From the NCBI GenBank assembly GCA_018136815.1, contig CM030941.1, positions 1 to 64,000 on the forward strand: a stretch of DNA of 64,000 nt, written 5' to 3'. Positions 21,701 through 32,543 of this stretch are shown in pieces (position 1 is the first letter of the stretch; every line of letters begins with the position of its first letter). Source of the stretch: Isochrysis galbana. Taxonomy: Eukaryota > Haptophyta > Isochrysidales > Isochrysidaceae. The translations under genes and the position numbers were made by a program. The notes under the pieces were generated by a model. The model searched no databases. It saw nothing but the letters and a program-made list of their open reading frames with translations, and had not been told where the DNA came from.

Positions 21701-24700
21701 AGCCGTGGTCGGCTCTTCATCGTTATGAGAGGGGGAGGGAAACGAGTGAAGTTTCTTCCGACCCCGTTGTTTCCCGTCCAGCTACTCCCGAGTCAGACAA
21801 CCACGAAGACCAAAAAGAAACCCACGATAACCACGACAACGACACGCCACTCCACGCCTCCGAGTCTACACTCCACGACCCATTCTCTCCATGGACCGCC
21901 CCGCCTCCGGCACGCGCGAGCTCGCCGCGTCCGACGACGCCGACGACTCTCCGGAAGCGGCGCCAACAATGGCAATCATTCGGAGTGAACGGGGACCAGA
22001 AATGGTCCAACGTCACGCTCGAAACCGCTGACGAAATAAGAGCGCAAGCTCTAGCCGGACGAAACGCCGACGAGGAATCCGACCTCGCCGCTGCCGTCCG
22101 AGCGCCGATCGAGTTCGTGGAAGCCAAAGGCATCCGCGCCGAAGAGCTAGCCTCATTAGTTCGAAGACCCAAGACAGAAGCCCAAGCCCGTCTCGAGAAA
22201 GATTGGGAAAAGATGTCCGACCACCCGAGGCACCCCACCGACAAGAGAGGCCTGGGCTACACTAGTCCCAAGCTATCACCCTGTACCGCTACCAACGAGG
22301 ACGACCCCTCTAGGCCCTCTGCCACGATAGCGGCAGTCGGAGTACCCGAAGAGACGACGACCAGTTTGACGACGAATTCACCCGAGCAACGACGCTGGCG
22401 ACCAACCCCGTCCCTGTCCGACACCATTGCACACGTGACCGCGCACCGGCCGGAGAGCGTCGTGGATACCCTACCATCTGCCTACCCAAGGCATTGTCTA
22501 TATGTTCGAGATCTAATGGTCTGCCGCTCCGGCGAGGCTGCCGGCAAAGAAGGAGTAATCTTAGCCGACTCCGCCCTCACGGTCAACAGCACACTCGCTG
22601 ACACCGGAGCTGGCCCGTCGGTCGTGACCACTTCCCTCTTGTCCAGCCTACCCAACGACGCATGCGTCGAGCGGCTGCCGCAAGCCGTAGTGACACCGCT
22701 CCATGGCCCAGACGGCCTACCTCTTATCACGCGAGGCAAGGCTCGAATCGTTTTCTCCGTCGGTGGATTTCTCTTTCGTCATACGTTCATGGTGATTGAA
22801 GGCAACCCGATGCTACTGCTCGGGAACGACTTCTTAGCTACGCACGCCGCTTCGATTCAGCTCGCCTCCGACAGCGCGGACGGCTCTATCACCCTCGGTG
22901 CCCCATCCACGGTGGCTCCTCTTGAGGTTAATGGCAGTCCAAGCCCCGACGCTCCGCCGATCTTTCGCGTCTCGACGTCACCGATAGCGGTGGTCCCTGT
23001 CAGCATGACTTGTGCACAGGTCTGTCCGACCTCCGCGAACCCAATCACGACTGACTTCTTCCGAGGGCCGCAAGCCGCCGAAAACGACAACCAGCTAGTC
23101 TCCGAGCCGCTCTTCAACACGGCCGATGAGTTTGCCGCCAAAGCGCCGGCGTCTTGTGGCTCCGAGTACCTCCTATATACCCATGAACCTATCACGATCC
23201 CGGCCTATCATCGGGCGACGTTTCACGTCCGAATTCCGCTAGCTCTTCGAGAACACGAAGACTGCGCCATGCTCGTGGACCGACTCCCTACACGCGAGAC
23301 TATTGACAGCTCTCCGCTCGTCATCCCTCAAGTAGAGAGGCCGAAATCCGACCACACCATCGCGGTTACGGTGGCCAATACTGACCCCAAACCACTACAC
23401 CTTCCGTCGTTCCATCCTGTAGCTTCGCTACAGGTTCGATTCAAGATTCACGCTGGAACTTATCACCGCGTCGGTGACAATAACTCGCCGGATGTGATTG
23501 AGTCGCTCAACGAGGACCAACGCAAGCTCCTCGAGGCAGCCAAGATCGACCCCGAGGGCCGTCTCTCGATGCCCCAACGTGAACAAGTTCGTCGTCTACT
23601 GGCCCGACGTATCGCTGCTTTCGCAATTGACCCGACTAACCCGAATCACATCACGTGATGGAGGTAGAGCTACCGCTCAACCCCGGAGCCGAAGCTCACC
23701 GTCACGCACCGTCTAGAGTTGGACGAGAGGGTGAGAAGATCATAGAGGACGAAGTTTGCAAGATGGAGTCCGCGGGCATCATTAGGAAATCAAATTCGTC
23801 GTGGGCCTCTCGAGTCGTGTTAGTCACTAAGAAGGATGGCTCCGTACGTTTCTGCGTAGATTATCGCGACGTCAACTCCAAGCTTCGTCTAGAGGACAGC
23901 CCTCTTCCCCTCACGGTAGAAGCCATCGACCGATTGTCGTCCGGTCAAGGCAACCTCGATTCTCTATTCCTTTGCACCCTGGACCTGGCATCTGGTTTCT
24001 GGGGTATACCGATCAAAGAATCCGATAAACATATCACCGCGTTCACTACTCATCGCGGCAAGTACGAGTTCAATTACTTGCCTTTCGGTGTTCAATCCGG
24101 TCCCTCGTATATGTGCCGCCTCATGGACGCCGTTCTCGGTGGGCTGGCATGGGAGATTTGTATGCCATACTTGGATGATGTCGGCGCCTGGTCGACAGGT
24201 GTAGGTGACTCGCTGCAGGCCAGGGAAGAGTCGTCATTCCAACAAATGTTACACCGTCTTGATCTTGTCTTGGAACGTCTCATCTGGGCGGGCCTCACTT
24301 GCAAGATGTCGAAATGCGTTTTCTTTGCCACCTCGGCTGAATATCTCGGCCACGTTGTTTCGCGTGAAGGTCTTCGGATGGATCCCAAGAAAGTGGAAGC
24401 TGTCTCGAAAATCGACCCAACCCAAATCAACTCGATCGAAGCCGTCCGTTCGTTCCTTGGATTGTGCTCCTACTACCGCCGTTTCATCCGTCGTTTTGCG
24501 ATCCGTGCGGCGCCGTTAACCGCTCTCACGCGGAAAGGGTGCGACGTCCCGGTCGAGTCGCAAACAGAAGCCTGTCGACAGGCTATCGAAGATCTCAAGC
24601 AAGCTATCTGTGAAGAACCCGTACTCGCACCTCCTCGAGACGACCGTCCTTTCCTCGTTAAGACCGACGGTGCTAGCAAGCTCGGCATCGCCGGCGTCCT

Positions 24701-26870
24701 TGCCAAAAGACGACGAAGGGAGAGAGCGCGTTGTTGCATACTACGGTCGTAGTTTGAGTCCGGCTGAGCGCCATTGGACAGTTACTGAAATCGAACTTCT
24801 AGCAGCGCTAGAATCGATCCGAAATTGGAGGCCTTATCTTTGGGGTCGCCACTTCACCCTCGTCGTAGACCATTCAGCTTTGCGCTGGCTTCACACGATG
24901 AAAGATCAAGTCACCGGTGGTCCAGCCTCGCGCCTCATGCGATGGGTCCTGAAGCTAGCCGAATATCGATTCGACGTCGTGCACAAACCTGGAGTCACTC
25001 ACTGGGACGCCGACGGCTTATCCCGCTAGTTGCTCTCGAGCCGATCACGATCCTCTCCATCTCGAGGAGAGTGACGTCCATTCTTTCGATTCTTCCGAAA
25101 TTCACGACATAGTTGCCGCCGCGTTACTTCATCCACCCTCACCGCTCGCCGCCAACAAGCAACGATAGGCTCGCTCGTCAAGCATCGGAATCTTCGGAGT
25201 CGATTACCTCCTCGTATCTCGATGTGGCGTGCCTCATGCCGACGAATTGCGTCAAGCGCTCTCTACCGACGATCTCGCCAGCTCGATCCTTTCTGAAGTC
25301 GAGTCGATCCTTCCGAAAGCTTCCTCTTCGATTGACTCTAGCTCGTCGTCGAAGAAAAGTTCCCGATTCCTCCTTCGCGATGGCCTACTCTACTACCGCT
25401 CCTCAGAAGCGGAAGAGGCTCCTCTTCGTTTGTACATTCCGGAGTCCCTTCGTGACACGTACCTCCGCGCCTACCATGACCACCTTGGTCACCCAGGTGC
25501 GACAAGGATGACTACCCTACTTCGTTCTCGAGTTTACTGGCCTGGCCTATCCGCCTCTGTATCGGAATACGTTCGAGAGTGCACGAATGCACTCTTGGCA
25601 AACCGTTACCGCGACCGCTCGCCCATCCATCCGGTCTTCCATCGGATCTTATCCTTTCGACGTCGTCTATTGCGATATTCTTTCGATGGCGCCCACTCAC
25701 GATTTCGTATCCGGCCGCTCCGGTTTTGACAAGCTGATTGTTTCGTCGATTCTCTCTCTCGTTGGATTGAAGCTGAGCCTTGCAACGGTAACCCCTCGTC
25801 CGCAAATGTCTGGACGTCTTCATGCGTCTCATCGTATCTCGTTATGGAGTCCTCGCCAACTTCGAACCGACGCCGGCTCGAATCTTTGCTCTCGATTAGT
25901 GGACCTAATTCTCAAAGCGACCGGCACGGACTTGAGCACTACTGAAGCCTATCGCCACGAAGGCGTAGGGCTAGTAGAAAGAGCTCAACAAACTCTCCTC
26001 ACGATGACTCGAGTCTCCAATGAAGGCGGCGCCCATTGGGTCGATCACCTTCCGTTTCTTCTCATGTCTATGCGAGCGACCGCCGGTCGCGTCGTACCCA
26101 AGTCACCCGCGGCTATCTTGTTTGGTCGGGAGCTTCGTCTTCCAGCTCAACTTGCTGACCCTGCTCCTGTTCTTGAGTTGCTTCCATCTAGGCCTCCGTC
26201 CGATGCCGTCACTTACGCCACCGAGCTCAATAAGAAGCTTCTCGAGTCGTGGCGTTCCGCCCTCGAAAGTACTCAAGAAGCCCAACGTGAATCGATGCGC
26301 TCCGCCTCTCAAAAGTCTAAACTCGGTGTTACCTTCAAACAAGGAGACAGAGTTTGTCGTCGAATCCCTGGCCACGCCAACAAACTTCAATACCTCTACT
26401 CCGGTCCTTACCGAGTAGAAGAAGCCATCTCGGCCACTCGATACGTCTACGCGATCTCGAAAATCGTCAAGTCAAGGATGAAGTTCACATTTCCAATCTC
26501 GTCCGTACTTCACCGTCACCGATTCGTCTCCGCTCGCTGAAGATGATACTTGGTCGAAGAGTTACTCGATCGCAAGGGCGATGGAGTTTCATTCAAGTAT
26601 TCGTCAAATGGCGCGGCTATCCTCGTTCTGAGCTACTTGGGAGTCTCGAATTGAGTTGCTTCGGCGTTGTGCTGATCTAGTTGAGTCGTACGACACCACT
26701 TTCGACCGCGTCCGGTTCAACCCCAAGCTCACTCCGCTGTAGACTCCTCTTCAAGTCCAAGTCAAGTCCCCAGTCAATCAAGTTCCACGTCGAGTTCAAG
26801 AGTCAAATCGTATCCTCCTGATCTGCCTCAAGTCGTACCCGTTCTCGTTCACGTTCGTAGCGCTAAGTGC
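18699..26870 (+). pseudogene. pol: Pol of element B1, broken by many indels
   Basis: Order and domains are as in B2. The linker has an acidic GAGTCC-encoded Ser-Glu repeat (near 19355-19385). The methyltransferase-like domain spans 20990-21575 (Cys codon 21174-21176). HPRHPTDKRGLGY follows near 22230, retropepsin DTGA near 22600, RT 23650-24400 with YLDDV near 24168-24180, RNase H 24660-25025, integrase 25460-26020, and chromodomain remnants 26530-26700. Relative to B2 there is a 15-base deletion near 20345, and single-base changes near 20270, 20528, 20715, 21433, 21560, 23650 and 24705. Many more follow 25025 (for example CGCTAG for CGCTTAG). The RT core that is frameshifted in B2 at 40488 is intact here. 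The 3' third is unreadable as one protein. Confidence 0.88.
20990..21575 (+). other. Methyltransferase-like domain in element B1 Pol
   Basis: It is nearly identical to the B2 domain and keeps SGVV, CDLYPSE, HPPCTY and ENP. Two single-base losses (near 21433 and 21560) shift the frame in the last quarter, before RSRTYVGVAGAMA. The tract TTTAGTCGGGGGGTTG at 21333-21348 is the internal copy of the polypurine-type tract. Confidence 0.8.
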
Positions 26871-27119
26871 TAAGTCGACCGGAAATGGATGATTAGCGTC
26901 GCGCAGCGCCTGACCCAGCGCAACTGCCCGAGCAAAACTCCTGTAAAAGGGAGAACGTGTAGACGTGGCGTACGAAATCGGGGGCCGCCGCGCTAAGCTG
27001 CCGATTTTGTGCTCGCTTTGGATCCATGGTTAATCCTCCTCCTCTATGTCTCTCGTCTCGTATGGTTAAATGAACTCTCTTGGCTCGACATCGGGAGACG
27101 TCTCGATTTAAGTCGGGGG

Positions 27120-28507
27120 TGTTTGTATTCCTGCCCATCTGAAGGCTGTAGGCATGAATATTCGTGTAAGGTACGCGCTCACAATTACAATTGAACAGTT
27201 CCCGTGTTGCCACTGACGCACAAGACACCAGATTCGGATTCCCCATGTCTCAAGTCCAGTTTGCAGATTTTGTCTCGAAATTTGCGATTCGAATTTGTTT
27301 TTGCTGTTACTATAATTGTTGGCTCGTTTAGGTAATAAACCGGCATGAACTTCGACTTCTCGTTCTGCAGTCGCTCTGCGAGACCTCTCTCTCTCTCTCT
27401 CTCTCTCTCTCCGTCCGCCTCTCCTCGGCCGACGGCAAGAAGATTCGTCCAAAACATTCTCCGGTCCCAAGATATCTCGTGGGGGTCTCTCCGCGCTCCG
27501 CGAGGGAAAGGACGCGATCTCGCTCCGAGATCGGCCTCGCGCCCTCCCACGCTGCCCCGCCGTGCCCTCGGTCCCTCGCCCCCCCGCGGCAGGTTCTTTC
27601 CCTCGGCGTGCCGTCCGTCGCCTCCGGCCGTTATATTAATCCCCCCCCGCGCGAGGTTCTCTTCTCCCCGCGCGCGGTTCGTTTCCTCCGGCCGTCGTTG
27701 TTCCCCCCCTCGCTTCGATTCCTCTCGCGGTTCCTTCGATGATTGCCTCCATCTCGTCCGTTCTTCTTCGCGATCCTCGCGGAGGGGGCACCGATGTTTA
27801 ACGTTAGTTTCGTCGCGTTTCGATGAAAGAAAGGAAGAACGAATGGCACGCGCCTCGCGTCTCGCGTCTTGTTTCGTCGCCCCTTGCTCGTCGCTTGTCT
27901 AGAAGGTCTCTCTGCACATCGCCTTCTTCCCCCGCGCGAGTTTGGACCTCTCCTCGACCCTCCGCGTTGGCTTCAGCGGACGAGTTTTCACTTTAACGAT
28001 AGTTTGAACCCTTCGTTTGCGTAGTTTTGCGCTCTCTTTCCGTATTTCTTCGCGCATGACGAGCGATCGCGACCTCAGCCTTTGTCGCACGGGGAGGGTT
28101 TGTTTATCGTATGATTCCGGAGTGTTTACGTTAGTTTTCTGAGCCCAAGGTCGTTGGGGTTTGGGTTTCTTGTGAGTGTTTTTGTAGCAACTTCGTCGAG
28201 TCCCACCGTGTTCCCAAGCGAGTCCCCCCGAGTTCCCGAGTCTATACCCCGAGTCAACGAGTCAATACAAGTCAAGCACGCGCCTGAGCCACCCCCAGTC
28301 GCCTGCCACCACCTCCCACAAGCCTCCTTCCGCACTTCCGCGCCCACCGTGCTCCGTGCGTGCGTTGTGCGTCGTGCGTCGATCACCATGCCCGTAGTCA
28401 ACCCCGAGGAAAGCTCCATGAGCTCCCCACAAGAACCGCGTTCCGCGCTAGCTGCCGGCGCGCCCTCGCAGGCAATCTCCAAGAGTGAGATCAGCCTTGC
28501 TCTGACA
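27120..28507 (+). repeat. 3' LTR of element B1
   Basis: It opens TGTTTGTATTCC right after TTTAAGTCGGGGG and ends GCTCTGACA. It preserves the Gag start better than the 5' LTRs: ATG 28388 (MPVVNPEESS) runs in frame through ATG 28418 to the LTR end and into flanking DNA. Confidence 0.9.
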
Positions 28508-28677
28508 AGGTGGGGAAACTTCTCTTCTCTTCGAGAGAAAGAGAGAGGGCGCTCCACAACCCAAGACCCTATGCGTCCAAGCGAAGCTTTTGACCGAGAA
28601 CGAGAACGAGAGAATTATAACGATAAATGCCGAACGACGAAGAGAAGCCTAACGAGTGTCGATTCGCGAATGCGACA
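28508..28677 (-). repeat. F-type LTR start, minus orientation, cut by B1
   Basis: Reading the minus strand from 28677 gives TGTCGCATTCGCGAATCGAC, with TCGC/GCGA directly inside the end. It resembles the F-type start at 49129 (minus) and the E-type start at 51748 (plus). About 170 bases remain before the B1 boundary. This suggests B1 entered, or was joined to, an older LTR. Confidence 0.45.
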
Positions 28678-28865
28678 AGCTATAGTTAAAGTAGCCATTT
28701 TCTAATGCATTACTAATGGTAGATTCTAACAGCACTTTTGGGCGCTTTGGCGAACAGCTCCGCCGGGAGGTGTTATCCCGCAAAAATCATGATCAACCAT
28801 TAAATCACAGGCCCTGAGTTGGGGGCATGCCGGAGGATGAGTGGTTCCTCTCCCATGGCAGGGGA

Positions 28866-28925
28866 GGAGTGGAGAGAGGGGGGGCTCGTGCCCCCCCATG
28901 GGCGAACTAAGTATAAACTTAGTTG
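28866..28925 (+). repeat. Diverged copy of the 3' end of repeat R
   Basis: GGAGAGAGGGGGG, then a CG-rich centre, CCCCCCCATGGG, and a TATAAA-containing tail resemble the end of repeat R at 43830-43889 and 45135-45194. The G-run and C-run can pair as a hairpin. The 110 bases between here and the F-type LTR start show nothing I can name. Confidence 0.35.
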
Positions 28926-28962
28926 CAGTAGTGGTACCAACGCTCAGATGTTTTATAGGGCC

Positions 28963-29227
28963 GCTAGGAGCCGGATCACGCCACCCCACCGACCCTCGTC
29001 AGCCGTTCTTCCCCATTCCAAAATCCCAAATGGAGTTTCCTTACCCAATCCCGAATTTCACTCACCCGACTCCTGGCAAGGAGGAGGGCCAAAGCACTGC
29101 GCTAGCCGCTGGTGCTGCTCTCACGACGGATTGGCCTAAGGCCTTCAGATACCGCTCACTCGGCAGATGGCCCCACGATACTGTTCGAGGCATAGACGGT
29201 CATCAAGTTCAGCTACGATCCGACTAG
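28963..29227 (+). mobile_element. Relic of an A-like LTR 3' end with Gag start
   Basis: GGCCGCTAGGAGC near 28963 and the following ~200 bases match the last part of the A LTR (1468-1640). ATG 29030 opens a 65-codon frame, MEFPYPIPNFTHPTPG..., then ALAAGAA, ending at TAG 29227. The parallel in element A is MGLPDPVQNFIHPTPG.... No LTR of this subfamily is complete in the window. It is independent support for Gag starting inside the LTR. Confidence 0.6.
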
Positions 29228-29526
29228 GTTGGGAGGAAGGCACCTGATAGTTAGAGTTTGGGCAAAACGCATTGTCCATACATGTGGATGCCGTCTCGTC
29301 GTATTCGAGACATTCCTGACCTCATCTGCCCCTGTGCAGGCGAATCACTCAAAACGTTCGCCGAGCTGAGCAAGCTCGTTGGCGCCCCCTCTCGCCATTC
29401 GTCCGCCCATCTTCGGAATTGGGGTGCCGGCAATACAGGGCTGCCCATCGGCGGTCGGGATGTGCCATTATATGCGAGCCCACCACATGTCGGGCCGCGT
29501 GAGCAAAGTGTACTCGTGCCGGACGC

Positions 29527-29626
29527 NNNNNNNNNNNNNNNNNNNNNNNNNNNNNNNNNNNNNNNNNNNNNNNNNNNNNNNNNNNNNNNNNNNNNNNNNN
29601 NNNNNNNNNNNNNNNNNNNNNNNNNN
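29527..29626. other. Assembly gap 2 (100 N)
   Basis: Exactly 100 N, placed between the A-like LTR relic and the LINE remnant. The flanks (29228-29526, 29627-29940) show no coding I can support. Confidence 0.99.
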
Positions 29627-29953
29627 CATAGGCATAGGGCGGTCAAATAGACCTTCGACCTTCGCGCAGGTGGAAGAACAAAAAAAATCTTCTTAAAAAT
29701 CCCCGCTACATACGCGACATGAGGCAGTGTGCTTGTGTACCTCCCTACTACCCCCTTTACCCCTATCAACCCCCTCCCCCTTCCCCTTCCCCAGTTCCTC
29801 TTTGGCGGAGAAGCTGGTTCCGGAGAGAAGGGGGCGGGAGACCATGGCTCCTCCTTCGTTCTAACGTCGGCTTGCATCTCCCCTTAGGTCTTATATCACG
29901 TAAGATCTCCTCATAATATCCGTTGAATTTCCTTCTAGAAAGGTTTAGCTACC

Positions 29954-30720
29954 CTAATTGATGTTTCGTATATTCAGACCTCTCGCCGCCTGCAAGAGGT
30001 CCTCCGATGTTTCTAGGTTGAACTGTCTATCCACCGTGTAAAGAGGGCGTATCATCTTCCGAATATGTTTGTTGCTCGGGGCGTGTAGCCCCATGTTCTC
30101 CCGTTGTTTTTTTAGCCTCTGAAAGAAACCGACCTTCGCCGTTACTAATAGGTGGTATCTCGTCAATATCACTCTTGATATGGTCCTAGCGGACCTACCG
30201 TCCGCGTTGCCGTACTGGATGTTGTCAAAGTCCGTTAGAATATATCTCCACGCCAGGATGCCTAGGTATCCGAGGAGGGGTGAGGCCTATCCACTTGGTA
30301 GCAGAAAAGGCGTTGGGCCACCTCGAAGCCCGGTTTAAGATCGATCCCTAGAAGTCCCTCTATGAATTCGAAAATGGGCTCCGTCGCGATGCATAAGGGC
30401 CCAAATAAGTGGAGCTTTCGGGAGCTATGCCGCAAAAACGGCACGTCGGATCGTCCGCGAATCGATTCGCCGTAGCTATCCTCCTATGTAGGATGTGCTT
30501 GAAGTGCATGTACGAGTCCCTTGGAGTCAGAAAGTTGTATTTGTATAACTGCGATATCTGTTTCCATTTTCCCGAGAGAACCGGTAATCTTTTCTCCCAT
30601 CTCAGTGTGGACTTCTGTCTCTTTGTTTTCCTCATTGCGAGGAACGCTTTAGTCAGCGTCTTGACATTTATATCTTCTAGCGTTTTGCTCGTGCCTTTGA
30701 AGGTATATTCTTGCGGGATC
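29954..30720 (-). pseudogene. LINE-type retroelement 3' end (RT zinc-binding region), decayed
   Basis: The minus strand encodes, across two or three frame changes, a basic protein tail. TLRWEKRLPVL and LYKYNFLTPRDSYMHFKH precede CRFCGIAPESSTYLG, and the tail ends in LNIRNIN and a stop at 29954. The C-x2-C-G-x3-E pattern after an aromatic/basic helix is typical of the RVT zinc-binding domain at the C-terminus of non-LTR reverse transcriptases. No RT core remains upstream (30720 and above). The element is a 5'-truncated copy, which is usual for LINEs. Frame changes near 30415 and 30260 mark it as dead. Confidence 0.6.
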
Positions 30721-30754
30721 GGATACGCCGTCTCAGCAGGCCCCCTGACCCTCT

Positions 30755-31160
30755 GGCATCATGGCCCGCGCAGCCCACCCAGCTCCTCACAGCGCGCGCA
30801 CGCGGCTACCCTGGCTGCCGCAGACCCCGCCCTGAGCATCCCGACCCGCCCCTCGCAGGATTTGCCCTCACTCGAACTCGGCATCGAGAACCAGGACCAG
30901 CTCACCGACGCGGCCGTCCACGCGTGGCTGACAAGCCTCCGCGTTGAGGCTGCCCTCGCGGCCCTCCTCTCTCTGACAGTGCCAGATTCGGCGCTGATCG
31001 ATGAGGCAAGACCCGTGGGTGGCCTCAGGACGGGCCACGTCGTAGCTCTCTACGCCGCGGCGAGCAAAAAAGCCCAAGATCTTGCCAGAGCGCCTCACAG
31101 CGCATCTGGCGGGAACCCACCACCCAAAGCAGAAATCATCTTCTGCCGCTGGGTGGTGGG
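30755..31160 (+). other. Unidentified coding-like fragment cut by B2
   Basis: One frame reads an Ala/Leu-rich helical protein (ENQDQLTDAAVHAWLTSLRV, then EAALAALLSLTVPDSALIDE) for about 110 codons, with balanced charge. It ends at the B2 LTR (31162). No family is recognised. It could be an exon of a host gene or part of another retroelement interrupted by B2. Confidence 0.3.
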
Positions 31161-31161
31161 C

Positions 31162-32543
31162 TGTTGTATTCCTGCCCATCTGAAGGCTGTAGGCATGAAT
31201 ATTCGTGTAAGGTACGCGCTCACAATTACAATTGAACAGTTCCCCGTGTTGCCACTGACGCACAAGACACACAGATTTGGATTCCCCATGGTCTCAAGTC
31301 CAGGTTTGCAGGTTTTGGTCTCGAAATTTGCGATTCGAATTTTGTTTTTGCTGTTACTATAATTGTTGGCTCGTTTAAGGTAATAAACCGGCATGATTCG
31401 ACTTCTCGTTCTGCAGTGCTCTGCGAGACTCCTCTCTCTCTCTCTCTCTCTCCGTCCGCCTCTCCTCGGCCGACGGCAAGAAGATTCGTCCAAAACATTC
31501 TCCGGTCCCAGATATCTCGTGGGGGTCTCTCCGCGCTCCGCGAGGGAAAGGACGCGATCTCGCTCCGAGATCACCCTCGCGCCCTCCCACGCTGCCCCGC
31601 CGTGCCCTCGGTCCCTCGCCCCCCGCGCAGGTTCTTCCTCTCGGCGTGCCATCCGTCGCCTCCGGCCGTTATATTATTCCCCCCCCCGCGCGAGGTTCTT
31701 TCTCCTCCGCGCGCGGTTCGTTTCCTCCGGCCGTCGTTCGTTCCCCCCCCGCGCGCTGTTTCCCCCCCCTCGCTTCGATTCCTCTCGCGATTCCTTCGAT
31801 GATTGCCTCCATCTCGTCCGTTCTTCTTCGCGATCTCGCGGAGGGGGCACCGACGTTTAATGTTAGTTTCGTCGCGGTTTCGATGAAAGAAAGGAAGAAC
31901 GAATGGCACGCGCCTCGCGTCTCGCGTCTTGTTTCGTCGCCCCTTGCTCGTCGCTTGTCTAGAAGGTCTCTCCGCACATCGCCTTCTTCCCCCGGCGCGA
32001 TTTGGATCTCTCCTCGACCCTCCGCGTTGGCTTCAGCGGACGAGTTCACTTTAACGATAGTTCGAACCCTTCGTTGCGTAGTTATGCGCTCTCTTTCCGT
32101 ATTCTTCGCGCATGACGAGCGATCGCGACTCAGCCTTCGCCGCGCGGGAGGGGTTTGTTTATCGTATGATTCCGGAGTGTTTACGTTAGTTTTCTGAGCC
32201 CAAGGACTTTGGTTTTTGGTTTCTTGTGAGTGTTTTTGTAGCAACTTCGTCGAGTCCCACCGTGTTCCCAAGCGAGTCCCCCCGAGTTCCCGAGTCTATA
32301 CCCGAGTCAACGAGTCAATACAAGCAAGCACGCGCCTGAGCCACCCCCAGTCGCCTGCCACCACCTCCCCAAGCCTCCTTCCGCACTTCCGCGCCCTCCG
32401 TGCGTCGTGCGTCGTGCGTCGATCACCATGCCCGTAGTCACCCCGAGGAAAGCTCCATGAGCTCCCCGCAAGAACGCTTCCGCGCTAGCTGCCGGCGCGC
32501 CCTCGCAGGCATCTCCAAGAGTGAGATGAGCCTTGCTCTGACA
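31162..32543 (+). repeat. 5' LTR of element B2
   Basis: TGTTGTATTCC to GCTCTGACA, matching both B1 LTRs. It has several single-base differences from them (for example GCAAGAACGC for GCAAGAACCGC near 32470), mainly indels. Confidence 0.9.

Larger units (their letters stand above)
14658..28507 (+). mobile_element. Element B1: Ty3/gypsy chromodomain retrotransposon with methyltransferase-like domain, two LTRs
   Basis: This is a 13.85-kb element with LTRs at 14658-16053 and 27120-28507. It has Gag (15964-18698), an amber codon, Pol (18699 to about 26870), and a polypurine-type tract at 27107-27119. Internally it is almost identical to B2 as far as about 24.6 kb, then accumulates more single-base losses in the integrase and chromodomain part. 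Flanks do not show a matching 5-bp duplication (AACGG on the left, AGGTG on the right). The insertion may have been rearranged, or the two ends may come from different copies joined by recombination or assembly. Confidence 0.92.

Noticed and set aside
28508-28512. Target duplication for B1
   Set aside because: AGGTG on the right does not match AACGG on the left; not claimed.
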